Part shown: one piece after another, positions 26,826 to 36,318 of the stretch
How the letters are laid out: the number at the start of each line of letters is the position of its first letter
Position numbering within the stretch: the stretch's first letter is position 1
Source: Bacteroidales bacterium
Lineage (GTDB): Bacteria > Bacteroidota > Bacteroidia > Bacteroidales > VadinHA17
NCBI GenBank assembly: GCA_016715075.1
Contig: JADKBK010000015.1
Location: forward strand, 82,832 to 146,831
DNA: 64,000 bases
Reading direction: 5' to 3'
Program-made: the position numbers and the translations under genes
Notes under the pieces: model-generated
Databases searched by the model: none
Seen by the model: the letters and a program-made list of their open reading frames with translations, nothing else
What the model was told of the DNA's origin: nothing

Positions 26826-26865
26826 TAGGGTTTGTTAGTAAACCTGAGAAGAGGATTAAAAAACT

Positions 26866-26873
26866 TAACTTTG
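26866..26873 (+). promoter_or_regulatory. -7 box for the SusC-SusD operon
   Basis: TAACTTTG matches TAnnTTTG in the divergent 273-base region between the T9SS cyanophycinase and SusC. It sits 37 bases before a 63-codon reading frame and about 225 bases before SusC. No -33 TTTG at the ideal distance was seen. Confidence 0.5.
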
Positions 26874-26902
26874 GAAAAATAAATCAAATTCAGGAAAGTT
26901 TT

Positions 26903-27094
26903 ATGCAATCACGGCAAAATATTTTTACTTTAGCTAATTCAAATATTTCTTTAATTCATCATCATTTACATTCATTAAATATGGATCAAACAATGAATAT
27001 CTATAATATTTCAAGTATTTATAACAAATTGCTGAATTTTCTCTTTACATCAATAGCTCATGTTGAAATAAGCAATTACTCAAAAGCAATTTAA
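26903..27094 (+). CDS. Possible 63-residue leader peptide before SusC
   Basis: A 63-codon reading frame begins 8-11 bases after AGGAAAG and 30 bases after the -7 box, and ends 4 bases before the SusC ATG. It is rich in Ile, Ser, Asn and His, with no signal peptide or recognised domain. It could be a translated leader coupling translation to SusC, or an accidental reading frame in an AT-rich leader. I favour neither strongly. Confidence 0.25.
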   Translation: MQSRQNIFTLANSNISLIHHHLHSLNMDQTMNIYNISSIYNKLLNFLFTSIAHVEISNYSKAI

Positions 27095-27098
27095 AAGT

Positions 27099-30000
27099 AT
27101 GAAAAGATTTTTCCTGCAAATCAAGAATTTTCCTTTATCCCGTTTCATGCTGATTCCAGGCATCCTTCTTTTTTTTAATTATGGTTTATTATTTGCTGAA
27201 GGGATTAAAAACAGTTCTATAAGCCCACAAAAGGAAGATGCTGCATCTGAAACAATAAAGTATGAATCTCCGCAGCAGGAAATAAAAATATCCGGCAAGG
27301 TCACATCTGACGACGGGTCACCACTGCCCGGAGCGAATATTATATTATCGGGAACTTCCAAGGGAGTTATTTCAAAAGATAATGGAACGTATGAGATTTC
27401 TGTTCCATCATCTCAAAGTGTACTTGAATTTTCATTCATTGGTTATGCCAGGCAACAGGTAACTGTTGGATCACAGAAAGTGATTGATATTGTTTTGCAT
27501 CCCGACTCGAAGGTACTTGGCGAATTGATAGTTGTCGGATATTCCACCGAGCAGAAGGTAATGACAACGGGATCTGTTGGTGTGGTTAAAGGTGAAGCGC
27601 TTAAAGATATTCCGATTTCTACAATTGATGGACTCATGCAGGGAATGACAAGCGGGGTTCAGGTCTCTCAGAACTCGGGAACTCCCGGAGCAGAGATGTC
27701 GGTAAGGATAAGAGGCATCAGCTCGATAAGCGGCTCCAGCCAGCCCCTCTATATAATTGACGGGATCCCGGTTACCACGGGTGATTTTGGCCAGGTAGGA
27801 TATGAAGGTCAGGGGACAAACTCACTGTCAGACCTTAACCCTAATGATATAGAATCAATAAGTGTTCTGAAGGATGCCGCTGCAGCTTCAATATATGGTG
27901 CAAGAGCCTCCAATGGAGTAGTTGTGATAACCACAAAAAGGGGAACCAATCAGAAGACACAGATTGATTTTAACTCTTACTACGGTGTTCAGCAGGTATG
28001 GAATAAGCTGGATATGCTGAATTCCAGGCAATGGATGGAATACAGGAATGATCTGGCAGGTTCACCCGTATTCTCGCAGGAACAGATGGATAATATTACA
28101 ATAGATACCGACTGGCAGAAAGTGATCTTCCGGACAGCTCCCATTTCAAATTTCGAACTGACAGCAACCGGCGGCAATCAGAAAACTAAATTCTTCATGA
28201 GCGGCGACCTCTATAACCAGATGGGAATTCTTATCGGCACTGATTATCAGCGTTTAAACGGACGTGTTAATATTGATCATAATATATCTGACAAACTTAC
28301 AATTGGAGCAAGTGTCGGACTAACCCATTCTTCAACTGACAGGGTCGAAGGCGACCAGACCCTTCATGGCCCTTTACCAAACGGTATTTCAACACCGGCT
28401 ATTTACCCTGTTTACAATGAAGATGGATCATATAACCAGGAAGGACCATATTCAAATGCCGTATCAATAGCCAATGAAGCTATTAATAAGAATTTTTCAT
28501 TCCGCGCTCTCGCAAATACCTATCTCAACTGGGACATAGTTCCCCATCTGAGCTTCTCCACCAAATGGGGAATGGATTTCCTTAACTTCAGGGAGCATGC
28601 GTATGAATCCACCAAAACAGTTCAGGGAGGAAAATACAATGGCCTGGGTTTTGAAACGTATACCAATGTAATGAATATCGTTTCTAATAATATCCTCAAA
28701 TATCAGAATACAATAGATAAACATAACATTTGAGGCTCTTGCGGGTTATAGTTTTGAAAGCTATCAGACTCGTTCATCTTTCATCCGTGGACAGGATTTT
28801 GCGGATCAGAGCCTGGAATATCTGAATACTGCAGCAACAATAGTTACTGCAAGCTCCGGTGCATCCGACTCAGGGATCCGGTCATTCTTCGGACGTATGA
28901 ACTACAGTTACAATAATAAATATATTGCCTCCTTCTCCGGAAGGTTTGACTCCTCCTCAAAATTCGGAGAAAATAACCGTACCGGGTTCTTCCCTTCAGC
29001 ATCAGTTGCATGGCGACTTGGGGAAGAAGGCTTCCTCGACAGCTTCAAGTCATTGTCTGAATTAAAAATCAGGACAAGTTACGGACTCACAGGTAATGAT
29101 GATATTCCGCCATTTCTTTATGCTGAACTGTATGGTGTGACTGCATACCATGGCAAATCAGGAATTTACCCGAGCAGTATTCCAAATCCTGACCTTAAAT
29201 GGGAAACCACTGCCCAATTCGATGTCGGATTTGATCTTGGTCTTTTTAAGAACCGCATCTTTATTACAGCTGACTACTATAACAAACAAACCAAAGATCT
29301 GCTGCTCGACAGACCACTGCCTCTCAGTTCCGGCTTTTCATCAATTACCGAAAATATCGGCAGTGTTGAGAATAAAGGGGTTGAATTCAGCATCGCAACA
29401 AATAATTTTGTCGGGGATTTTGAGTGGAACACCCAGTTAAACTTATCCGTAAACAGGAACAAGGTTATCAAACTTTATAACGATCAGCCAATTGATGATA
29501 TCGGACGCGGAAGCAACAGAGTGGAGGAAGGAGAACCTATCGGGATCTTCTACAGTTATAAATCTCTTGGCGTCGATCCCTCCACCGGAGACATCGTTTT
29601 TGCCGATATGGATCACGACGGCCAGATAACTGCTGCAGACCGTACAAAAATCGGGAATCCGCATCCCGACTTCATTGGCGGCCTGACCAATACATTAAGA
29701 TACAAAGGATTTGATCTTAGTGTCTTTCTGCAATTCTCCTATGGGAATGATGTGTTTAACGGATCGAGACTTTTTCTCGAATCTCTTCAGGGAGGTGATA
29801 ACCAGCTGGAAGCAGTTGTCCGCAGATGGACCAAACCGGGTGATATTACCGATATCCCGAGAGCTACATCAGATCCCGTTAAAGCTGCAGAAAACAAAAG
29901 GGTCTCGTCCAGATTTATCGAAGACGGATCCTATTTAAGAGTTAAAAACCTTACCCTCGGCTATACTTTTAACAAGGGACTCGTCAGTAAGCTGCATCTT

Positions 30001-30171
30001 TCGAGCCTCAGGCTCTATTTTACAGCTCAGAATTTATTGACATTTACATACTATACCGGACTCGATCCTGAAGTAAATTACCTGGGTAATGACAATACAG
30101 TTATCGGAACTGATTTCTTTACTTACCCGCAGGCACGTAGTTACAATTTCGGTATCAATTTAAAATTCTAA
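27099..30171 (+). pseudogene. SusC/RagA-family TonB-dependent transporter, frameshifted
   Basis: The first 544 residues hold a signal, a CarboxypepD_reg-like domain (IKISGKVTSDDGSPLPGANI, about 65-150), and the plug (LIVVGYSTEQK, RGISSISGSSQPLYIIDGIP). A stop appears at 28731. Reading on in another frame from 28729 gives FEALAGYSFES and the barrel with the final RSYNFGINLKF. One extra base, or two missing, near 28728 would restore about 1024 residues, a normal SusC length. SusC channels import ligands across the outer membrane using TonB energy. SusD follows after 2 bases. The rest of the frame is clean, so the indel may be a sequencing error. Confidence 0.9.
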
Positions 30172-30173
30172 CA

Positions 30174-31505
30174 ATGAAAAATATATTATACACTTTACTG
30201 CTATTATTAATCCTGCCGGGATGTGATGTGCTGAATGTCGACCCTGAAGACGCCATTCCTGCCAATGAAGCATTCAAGGATAAAGCCGGTATTGAGAGAG
30301 GGATTCTTGGAACCTACTCCTCATTGCAAAGTCTCAGCTATTTCGGAAGGACGAATATTATTTTTGCTGATCTTGCAGCCGATAACCTCGTCCATCCGCC
30401 TGATGCCACATCCTCCGATTATGCAGAAGTTGACAATAATGCGCTCCTTCCTGAAAATGGAGCCATGAGCGCATTATGGGGAAGCCTTTATGAGGGCATT
30501 AACGATGCCAATAACGTTATTGTGAAGGTCCCGGGTATCCCAAACATGTCAGATAGTGAAAAGAATCAGGCGCTTGGGGAACTATATTTCATTAGGGCTC
30601 TGAATCACTTTAATTTAGTGAACTACTTCGGCGCTGTTCCTGTGAAGATTAATCCTACAGTGGGTGTAAATGCACTCGATGCAGGAAGGGATCCTGTTGA
30701 GGAGGTATATACCAGTATAATTGCAGATCTTACATTTGCGGAACAGAATCTGCAGGAGTCGGCTTCAACAAAGACAAGAGCTACAAAATATGGAGCAAAA
30801 GCGCTTCTTGCAAGAGTTTACTTATACAAAGGCGAATATGCTCTGGCTCATGAAAAAGCTGATGAAGTAATTAATGACGGCGGATATACACTTCCTGATG
30901 AATTTGGTGATGTCTTTGCTGCTGATGGCAGTGAAGAGACAATTTTCGAGATAGATTTTACTGAAGTTGACAGGAACAGGATCGCCGAGTATAATTTCCC
31001 GAAAACACTTAATGGAAGAAGGGAAGTTGCCCCTTCTGCAGAGCTTATCAATCTCTTTCTGCCTGATGATGAACGTAAAATTGTCTCCATAGCATATGAC
31101 GGAGTTAATGCTTACGCCAACAAGTATAACGACCTGAGCAAGGGAGCTGATAATGTTATTGTCCTGCGCCTTGGTGAGATGTATCTGATAAGGGCTGAAG
31201 CGGAGGCTCATATTCCAGGAGGTTCCATTACATCAATTCAGGATGATATTAATGTAATCAGACAAAGGGCAAACTTAGTTCCAACAATTGCCGGTACAAT
31301 TGTAGATCTCCTCAGTGCAATTGAAACAGAAAGAAGGCTTGAATTCGCTTTTGAAGGTCAGCGCTGGTTTGATCTCATCAGAACAGGGAGAGCAACTGAG
31401 GTACTGCCTTCGGTAACCAATTTAAATAAAACCCTTTTTCCAATCCCTTCCGGTGAATTGCAGACAAACAAAAACCCGGAAATGTTTCAAAATCCAGGAT
31501 ATTAA
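30174..31505 (+). CDS. SusD/RagB-family outer-membrane ligand-binding lipoprotein
   Basis: The 443-residue protein has a lipobox LPGCDVLNVDPEDAIP and SusD family landmarks: AFKDKAGIERGILGTYSSLQSL, ELYFIRALNHFNLVNYFG, AKALLARVYLYKGEYALA, LRLGEMYLIRAEA and the C-terminal ERRLEFAFEGQRWFDLIRTG. SusD forms a lid over SusC and presents ligand. It is short for the family (usually 500-600), consistent with a small or simple ligand-binding face. It starts 2 bases after SusC. In this setting the ligand is likely a peptide-like polymer, not a glycan (inference). Confidence 0.92.
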   Translation: MKNILYTLLLLLILPGCDVLNVDPEDAIPANEAFKDKAGIERGILGTYSSLQSLSYFGRTNIIFADLAADNLVHPPDATSSDYAEVDNNALLPENGAMSALWGSLYEGINDANNVIVKVPGIPNMSDSEKNQALGELYFIRALNHFNLVNYFGAVPVKINPTVGVNALDAGRDPVEEVYTSIIADLTFAEQNLQESASTKTRATKYGAKALLARVYLYKGEYALAHEKADEVINDGGYTLPDEFGDVFAADGSEETIFEIDFTEVDRNRIAEYNFPKTLNGRREVAPSAELINLFLPDDERKIVSIAYDGVNAYANKYNDLSKGADNVIVLRLGEMYLIRAEAEAHIPGGSITSIQDDINVIRQRANLVPTIAGTIVDLLSAIETERRLEFAFEGQRWFDLIRTGRATEVLPSVTNLNKTLFPIPSGELQTNKNPEMFQNPGY

Positions 31506-31532
31506 ATATTTACTAACCAAAATTAATCTGAT

Positions 31533-32633
31533 ATGAAAAAGAAACTTTTTAGTCTGTTAGGATTTCTGGCCTTGGTAATGCTTATTTCATGCAGCAAGGA
31601 TGAGGCAAAACCCAAGCCTGTTGCTGGATTCACTGCCAGCAAAACTGCTGTTCTGGTCGGTGAAACAATTCAGTTTACCAATACATCGACTGATGCAACC
31701 TCCTATGCGTGGAGCTTCGGAGATGGCAATACCTCAACCCAGGCATCTCCATCAAAGGCCTTTGATGCAGCCGGTACATTTACTGTTTCACTTGTTGCCA
31801 CAGGCCCCGGAGGATCAAACTCATCCTCGATGGACATTACAGTTACTGCGATCTCAATCTACTTTATGGATTCAAGTGATGAGATTCTAGGAAAACTTGA
31901 CCTCGATGCCAATAAAACAGTCACAACTGTCAAGGATCTCGCAGGAATGTCAGGAGTGGGGATAGCATACGACAATGTGAATAACAAAATATTCTTCAGC
32001 GATTTCTATGATGCCGATACCCCGGATGGAAAAATCTGGAAGATGAATCTAGACGGAACCTCCCCTGTAGCGATTGTCACCGGTCTTCTTGATCCTTATG
32101 GTATAGCTCTCGACGTTGCCGGAAATAAAGTATACTGGACCGATGATGCAGGTAATGTTTCAAGGGCAAACCTCGATGGAACGAGTCCTGAGTTAGGTCT
32201 TGTAACAATCACTGATGGGTGGATGAGGTCAATCGCTCTTGACAAGGCAAATAATAAAATGTACTTCTATGATGTGAATGCTGAAAATCTTTATGTTGCA
32301 AATCTCGATGGGACCAATCCGACTGTCCTTATACCAGGAGTATACGGTTATCTGATTTTTGTTGATACTGTAAATGGTAAAATATATTTTGATGATCAGA
32401 ATTCAGGTGCAGCAGGCAAACTGAGAAGAGCTAACCTTGATGGCACAGGGATAATCGACATTGATGACACTCAATCAAGGATCTATGGCCTCGACATTGA
32501 CAGGGATGCCAATAAGATGTACTGGACAGCAAGGGATCTTGGAGAGATTTACAGGGCTAATCTGGATGGAACAGGAAAAGAGATTCTTAAAACAGGTCTT
32601 TCCAGCCCAAGGGGTATGTTCCTGAAAAAATAG
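31533..32633 (+). CDS. PKD-YWTD beta-propeller lipoprotein A
   Basis: This 366-residue lipoprotein (LISCSKD) has a PKD domain (about 30-110: AVLVGETIQFTNTSTDATSY, SFGDGNTSTQASPSKAF) and a six-bladed propeller of LDL-receptor YWTD/NHL-like repeats (KIWKMNLDGTSP, GNKVYWTDDAGNVSRANLDG, NKMYWTARDLGEIYRANLDG). It occupies the SusE/SusF position after SusD and is a good candidate for a surface ligand-binding protein. The next gene is a paralogue of the same architecture. No enzyme residues are seen. Confidence 0.8.
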   Translation: MKKKLFSLLGFLALVMLISCSKDEAKPKPVAGFTASKTAVLVGETIQFTNTSTDATSYAWSFGDGNTSTQASPSKAFDAAGTFTVSLVATGPGGSNSSSMDITVTAISIYFMDSSDEILGKLDLDANKTVTTVKDLAGMSGVGIAYDNVNNKIFFSDFYDADTPDGKIWKMNLDGTSPVAIVTGLLDPYGIALDVAGNKVYWTDDAGNVSRANLDGTSPELGLVTITDGWMRSIALDKANNKMYFYDVNAENLYVANLDGTNPTVLIPGVYGYLIFVDTVNGKIYFDDQNSGAAGKLRRANLDGTGIIDIDDTQSRIYGLDIDRDANKMYWTARDLGEIYRANLDGTGKEILKTGLSSPRGMFLKK

Positions 32634-32636
32634 ATA

Positions 32637-33779
32637 ATGAAAATGAAATTTCTGAATAAAATTGTTTTTCTGTTGTTGCCTGGCTTTTTGCTGTTTGGAT
32701 GCAAAAAGCCAGGTTATCCTGTCCCACCGGCAAGTACGGTACCTCTATATTCATATACCATCAGTAATGATGGTTTTGCTCCGGCTACTGTCACCTTCAC
32801 CAATGAATCAATTGTTCCTGAACCTGCAGGCATTCCCTCCTATTACTGGAATTTCGGGGATGGAGCATCTTCAACGACAGTCAGCCCTGAACATCAGTAC
32901 TCAACAGCCGGTGTATATACAGTGAAGCTGGTCATAACGATGTCCCTGTCACTGGAAATTAAAGAGCTTTCAAAGGACATTGTAATAAAGAATCTTAACG
33001 CATCAGGAACACCGGTCTTTTTCACCAACGGAAAGAGTGTCTACTCCGGTTTGTTAAATTCCGATGCGCCGATATTTACTGCTCTGCCAATAGGTCCATT
33101 CTCAGATTCATATGATCTTGCCTACGATACGGTTCATGCCAAACTATACATCAGTGATTTCGATGCTAATACAATCTTCCAGTGCGACCCTGATGGCAAT
33201 AACCTCATTGAATTCAGAACGGGATTACTCGGACCCGATGGAATGGAAATAGATTATGCTGCAAATATGCTTTACTGGGACACCGATAATGGAATTCAGA
33301 GAGCTGACATATCATCATCGGATGTTAATCAGAAGGAAGATTTCGTGACCGGTCAGGCCAATGACCCTGAAGGAGTATCTATAGATCCTGTCAATGGTAA
33401 ATTGTACTGGGCCAATTACAATGGCGGAGTCTGGATGAAAAATCTTGATGGCTCAGGTGAGACTTTAATCATTCCTGACGTTGAAGGAGGAAGTACACTG
33501 GTTATCGGTAATCGTCTGTACTTTGATCAATGGGTCGCAACAGGGGATATCCATCTTAAATCTTCCAATCTTGACGGATCAGGTATCAGCACCATTACCA
33601 CAGGAATTTCCAAGGTCGTATTTGGCATTGGCACCGATCCGGATGGAAGCAAGGTATACTGGGGCGACAGAACAGGGGGAAAGATCATGAGGTCGAATCT
33701 TGACGGATCGTCAATTGAAACCTGGTATGTAAGCAGCGGATCAAGTCCTCGCGGGATAGTCTTTGGCAAAAAAAAGTAA
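32637..33779 (+). CDS. PKD-YWTD beta-propeller lipoprotein B (paralogue of A)
   Basis: This 380-residue lipoprotein (LLFGCKKPG) repeats the preceding architecture: a PKD domain (about 40-120, YYWNFGDGASSTTVSPEHQY) and a YWTD-type propeller (MLYWDTDNGIQRADI, KLYWANYNGGVWMKNLDGSG, KVYWGDRTGGKIMRSNLDGS). It starts 3 bases after gene A, so the pair looks like a tandem duplication with divergence. It probably binds the same or a related surface ligand. No catalytic residues are visible. Confidence 0.8.
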   Translation: MKMKFLNKIVFLLLPGFLLFGCKKPGYPVPPASTVPLYSYTISNDGFAPATVTFTNESIVPEPAGIPSYYWNFGDGASSTTVSPEHQYSTAGVYTVKLVITMSLSLEIKELSKDIVIKNLNASGTPVFFTNGKSVYSGLLNSDAPIFTALPIGPFSDSYDLAYDTVHAKLYISDFDANTIFQCDPDGNNLIEFRTGLLGPDGMEIDYAANMLYWDTDNGIQRADISSSDVNQKEDFVTGQANDPEGVSIDPVNGKLYWANYNGGVWMKNLDGSGETLIIPDVEGGSTLVIGNRLYFDQWVATGDIHLKSSNLDGSGISTITTGISKVVFGIGTDPDGSKVYWGDRTGGKIMRSNLDGSSIETWYVSSGSSPRGIVFGKKK

Positions 33780-33794
33780 TATAAATACTGTTTA

Positions 33795-34646
33795 ATGAAG
33801 ATTTCAATTTTTTATTATTCAATACTGGTTTTATCTCTCCTTTCGTCAGCTCCATCATGCAAGCCCGAAAAAAAAGAGGGAAAATTATTCATCATCGGCG
33901 GAGGTTCAGTTACCTCCGCCATGATTGATAAAATGATCCTCGAAACAAAGATCGATAAGGAAGGTTATGGAGTGATCCTGCCAATGTCAAGTGAAGAGCC
34001 TGATTCGGCTATTCTTGATTTCAGGACTTTATTCAGCGGGAGGGGATGTAACAATATGTTCGGCATCAATTTCAGAAAAGGAGAACCTTTTGCCGCTTCA
34101 AGGATTGATTCGATCCGCAATGCCCGGCTGATTTTTATGTCGGGAGGGGACCAGAGCCGGTTCATGGATATAATTAAAGGAACTGAAGTTAAGGCGGCTA
34201 TCCATGAAGTATATGAAAAAGGAGGCCTTATAGGAGGGTATAGTGCAGGAGCTGCACTTATGAGCAGGAAAATGATTACAGGCAACGAATTGAAATACCC
34301 CGACAATCCTGTAATTTTTAATAATATAGAGCCCGATAATGTCGAAATAATTGAAGGGGTTGGTATGCTGGATAAAGTAATTATAGATCAGCATTTTATC
34401 AAGAGAAAGAGGCTTAACCGTCTGATCACCGCATCAATTGAGAATCCTGAACAGCTGTGTGTAGGTATAGATGAATCTACTGCCATTTTTGTTGACAGGG
34501 GCGCTGCTACTGTTTACGGGCTTAACCAGGTAATAGTGCTGAAGAATCCGGCATCGGATATAAAAGTTGAAAACGGTTTGCTTGGTGCAAAAAATCTTGG
34601 TCTGGATATTTTTCTGCCGGGAGAGAGCTTCAGGATAGCTGAATAG
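33795..34646 (+). CDS. Cyanophycinase-family S51 peptidase, lipoprotein
   Basis: The 283-residue protein has a lipobox-type signal (LSSAPSC) and a compact S51 domain: KLFIIGGGSV, LIFMSGGDQSRFMD and the nucleophile motif GGYSAGAALM (S150), followed by GVGMLDKVIIDQHFIKRKRLNR with a family-conserved QHF-type His. Size and layout match bacterial cyanophycinases (about 270-300), which release beta-Asp-Arg dipeptides. The lipid anchor would place it in the periplasm or at the outer membrane. It lies between the binding lipoproteins and the inner-membrane transporter, followed by isoaspartyl dipeptidase, which strongly supports beta-aspartyl peptide use. Confidence 0.82.
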   Translation: MKISIFYYSILVLSLLSSAPSCKPEKKEGKLFIIGGGSVTSAMIDKMILETKIDKEGYGVILPMSSEEPDSAILDFRTLFSGRGCNNMFGINFRKGEPFAASRIDSIRNARLIFMSGGDQSRFMDIIKGTEVKAAIHEVYEKGGLIGGYSAGAALMSRKMITGNELKYPDNPVIFNNIEPDNVEIIEGVGMLDKVIIDQHFIKRKRLNRLITASIENPEQLCVGIDESTAIFVDRGAATVYGLNQVIVLKNPASDIKVENGLLGAKNLGLDIFLPGESFRIAE

Positions 34647-34658
34647 GTGAATACACAT

Positions 34659-36263
34659 ATGGCTCAGAAAAGGAAAATCCCTCATACATTCGTAATTGTC
34701 TTCGCAGTTATTGTAATTGCTGCAATCTCAACATGGTTCGTACAGGGAGGTGAATATGCCCGGACAGTTAAAATTCTTCCTGATGGAAGTTCTAAAAACA
34801 TTATTCTCCAGGAATCTTATAAAATTGTCGATAATCATCCCCAGACATGGCAGATATTCTCCGCCCTTTTTGAGGGTTTCGTGGCAAAAGCGGATATTAT
34901 TGTATTTATTCTCCTCATTGGAGGAGCCTTCTGGATCATGAATGAAAGCAAAGCCATTGATGTTGCTATTTTGTCATTCCTGAGATTCACTAAAAAACTT
35001 GAGAGAATTAAAATAATTCAGCGGATGGGGGTCAACAATATAATTATGACTCTCATTATGATCATTTTCAGCCTTTTCGGATCAATCTTCGGAATGAGTG
35101 AAGAGACAATTGCATTTATTATCATTTTCGTTCCGCTGGCGATCAGTATGGGGTACGATTCCATTGTGGGTGTTTGTCTATGCTTTTTTGCTGCCGGGCT
35201 TGGATTCGCCGGAGCAACATTTAATCCCTTCACAATCGGGATTGCACAGGGCTTGTCAGATGTACCAATGTTCTCTGGTTTGGAATACAGGATCTTTTGC
35301 TGGATCATAATAACTACAATTGGAATTATCTTTATCCTGAGGTATGCTGCGAAAATTAAAAAAGACCCTTTAAAATCACCGGTATATGAAGATGACCTCA
35401 TCTGGCGAAAAAAGGCAGCGGAAGAGCTGGTTCAGGTGAAATATGAAACACCTGTTTCAGGCTGGATCATCTTTATGATACTTTTGGCTGTAATGGGAGC
35501 TTATTCCTTTTTCTATAGCTCTTCGGAAATGATAATAGGACAATCTAAAATAGTTGCACCGGTTATACCTGTTCTTACTGTATTGTTTGGCTTATCGGGA
35601 TTTATCACTTTGCGTAAATCGGTTCACTTCTTTATTCTTAATCTTTTTATATTCACTATATTATATCTTATTGTTGGGGTTATGGGCTATCACTGGTACG
35701 TCCTCGAGATTGCTACTTTATTTTTTGTGATGGGCATATCGAGTGGAATTGCCATGAATTATTCTCCGAACAGGATCACTGAATTGTTTATTACCGGGGT
35801 AAAGGACATTCTTCCTGCTGCCATGGTTGTAGGACTGGCAGGTGGAATAATTATTGTATTGCAAAACGGTAAGGTAATAGATCCCTTCCTTCATGGGATT
35901 TCAGCATCAATGCAAGATGTCGGCAGATATGGCTCGCTAAGTATCATGTATGGTATCCAGACACTAATTAATCTGGCTATGACTTCAGGTTCTGCAAAGG
36001 CTGCTTTAACTATGCCTATAATGGCACCATTCTCTGACCTGATCCATGTTTCCCGCCAGGCCACTATCATGGCTTATCAGTTCGGAGATGGTTTTACAAA
36101 TATGATAACACCAACATCAGCGGTTCTCGTAGGGGTCCTTGGCGTGGCAAAAATTCCATTTGAGAAGTGGTTTAAATGGGTCTGGCCACTAATACTTTTC
36201 CTTTTCATTCTTGGTTTTCTTCTGCTTATACCTACGGTAACTATGGATTTAAATGGTTTTTAG
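34659..36263 (+). CDS. YfcC/DcuC-family inner-membrane carboxylate or amino-acid carrier
   Basis: I chose the ATG at 34659, because AGGTGA (34645-34650) lies 8 bases upstream and is too close to serve the in-frame GTG at 34647. The 534-residue protein has about 12 hydrophobic helices and the family segments PHTFVIVFAVIVIAAISTWF, GGAFWIMNESKAID and TSGSAKAALTMPIM near the C-terminus. YfcC relatives carry C4-dicarboxylates, basic amino acids or related compounds. Placed between a cyanophycinase and isoaspartyl dipeptidase, it is best placed to import beta-Asp-X dipeptides (inference). Confidence 0.82.
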   Translation: MAQKRKIPHTFVIVFAVIVIAAISTWFVQGGEYARTVKILPDGSSKNIILQESYKIVDNHPQTWQIFSALFEGFVAKADIIVFILLIGGAFWIMNESKAIDVAILSFLRFTKKLERIKIIQRMGVNNIIMTLIMIIFSLFGSIFGMSEETIAFIIIFVPLAISMGYDSIVGVCLCFFAAGLGFAGATFNPFTIGIAQGLSDVPMFSGLEYRIFCWIIITTIGIIFILRYAAKIKKDPLKSPVYEDDLIWRKKAAEELVQVKYETPVSGWIIFMILLAVMGAYSFFYSSSEMIIGQSKIVAPVIPVLTVLFGLSGFITLRKSVHFFILNLFIFTILYLIVGVMGYHWYVLEIATLFFVMGISSGIAMNYSPNRITELFITGVKDILPAAMVVGLAGGIIIVLQNGKVIDPFLHGISASMQDVGRYGSLSIMYGIQTLINLAMTSGSAKAALTMPIMAPFSDLIHVSRQATIMAYQFGDGFTNMITPTSAVLVGVLGVAKIPFEKWFKWVWPLILFLFILGFLLLIPTVTMDLNGF

Positions 36264-36318
36264 CCATACTGCTTTTCTTTCCTTTGCTATTTAGTACTTT
36301 GATAAAACACTGGAAATT

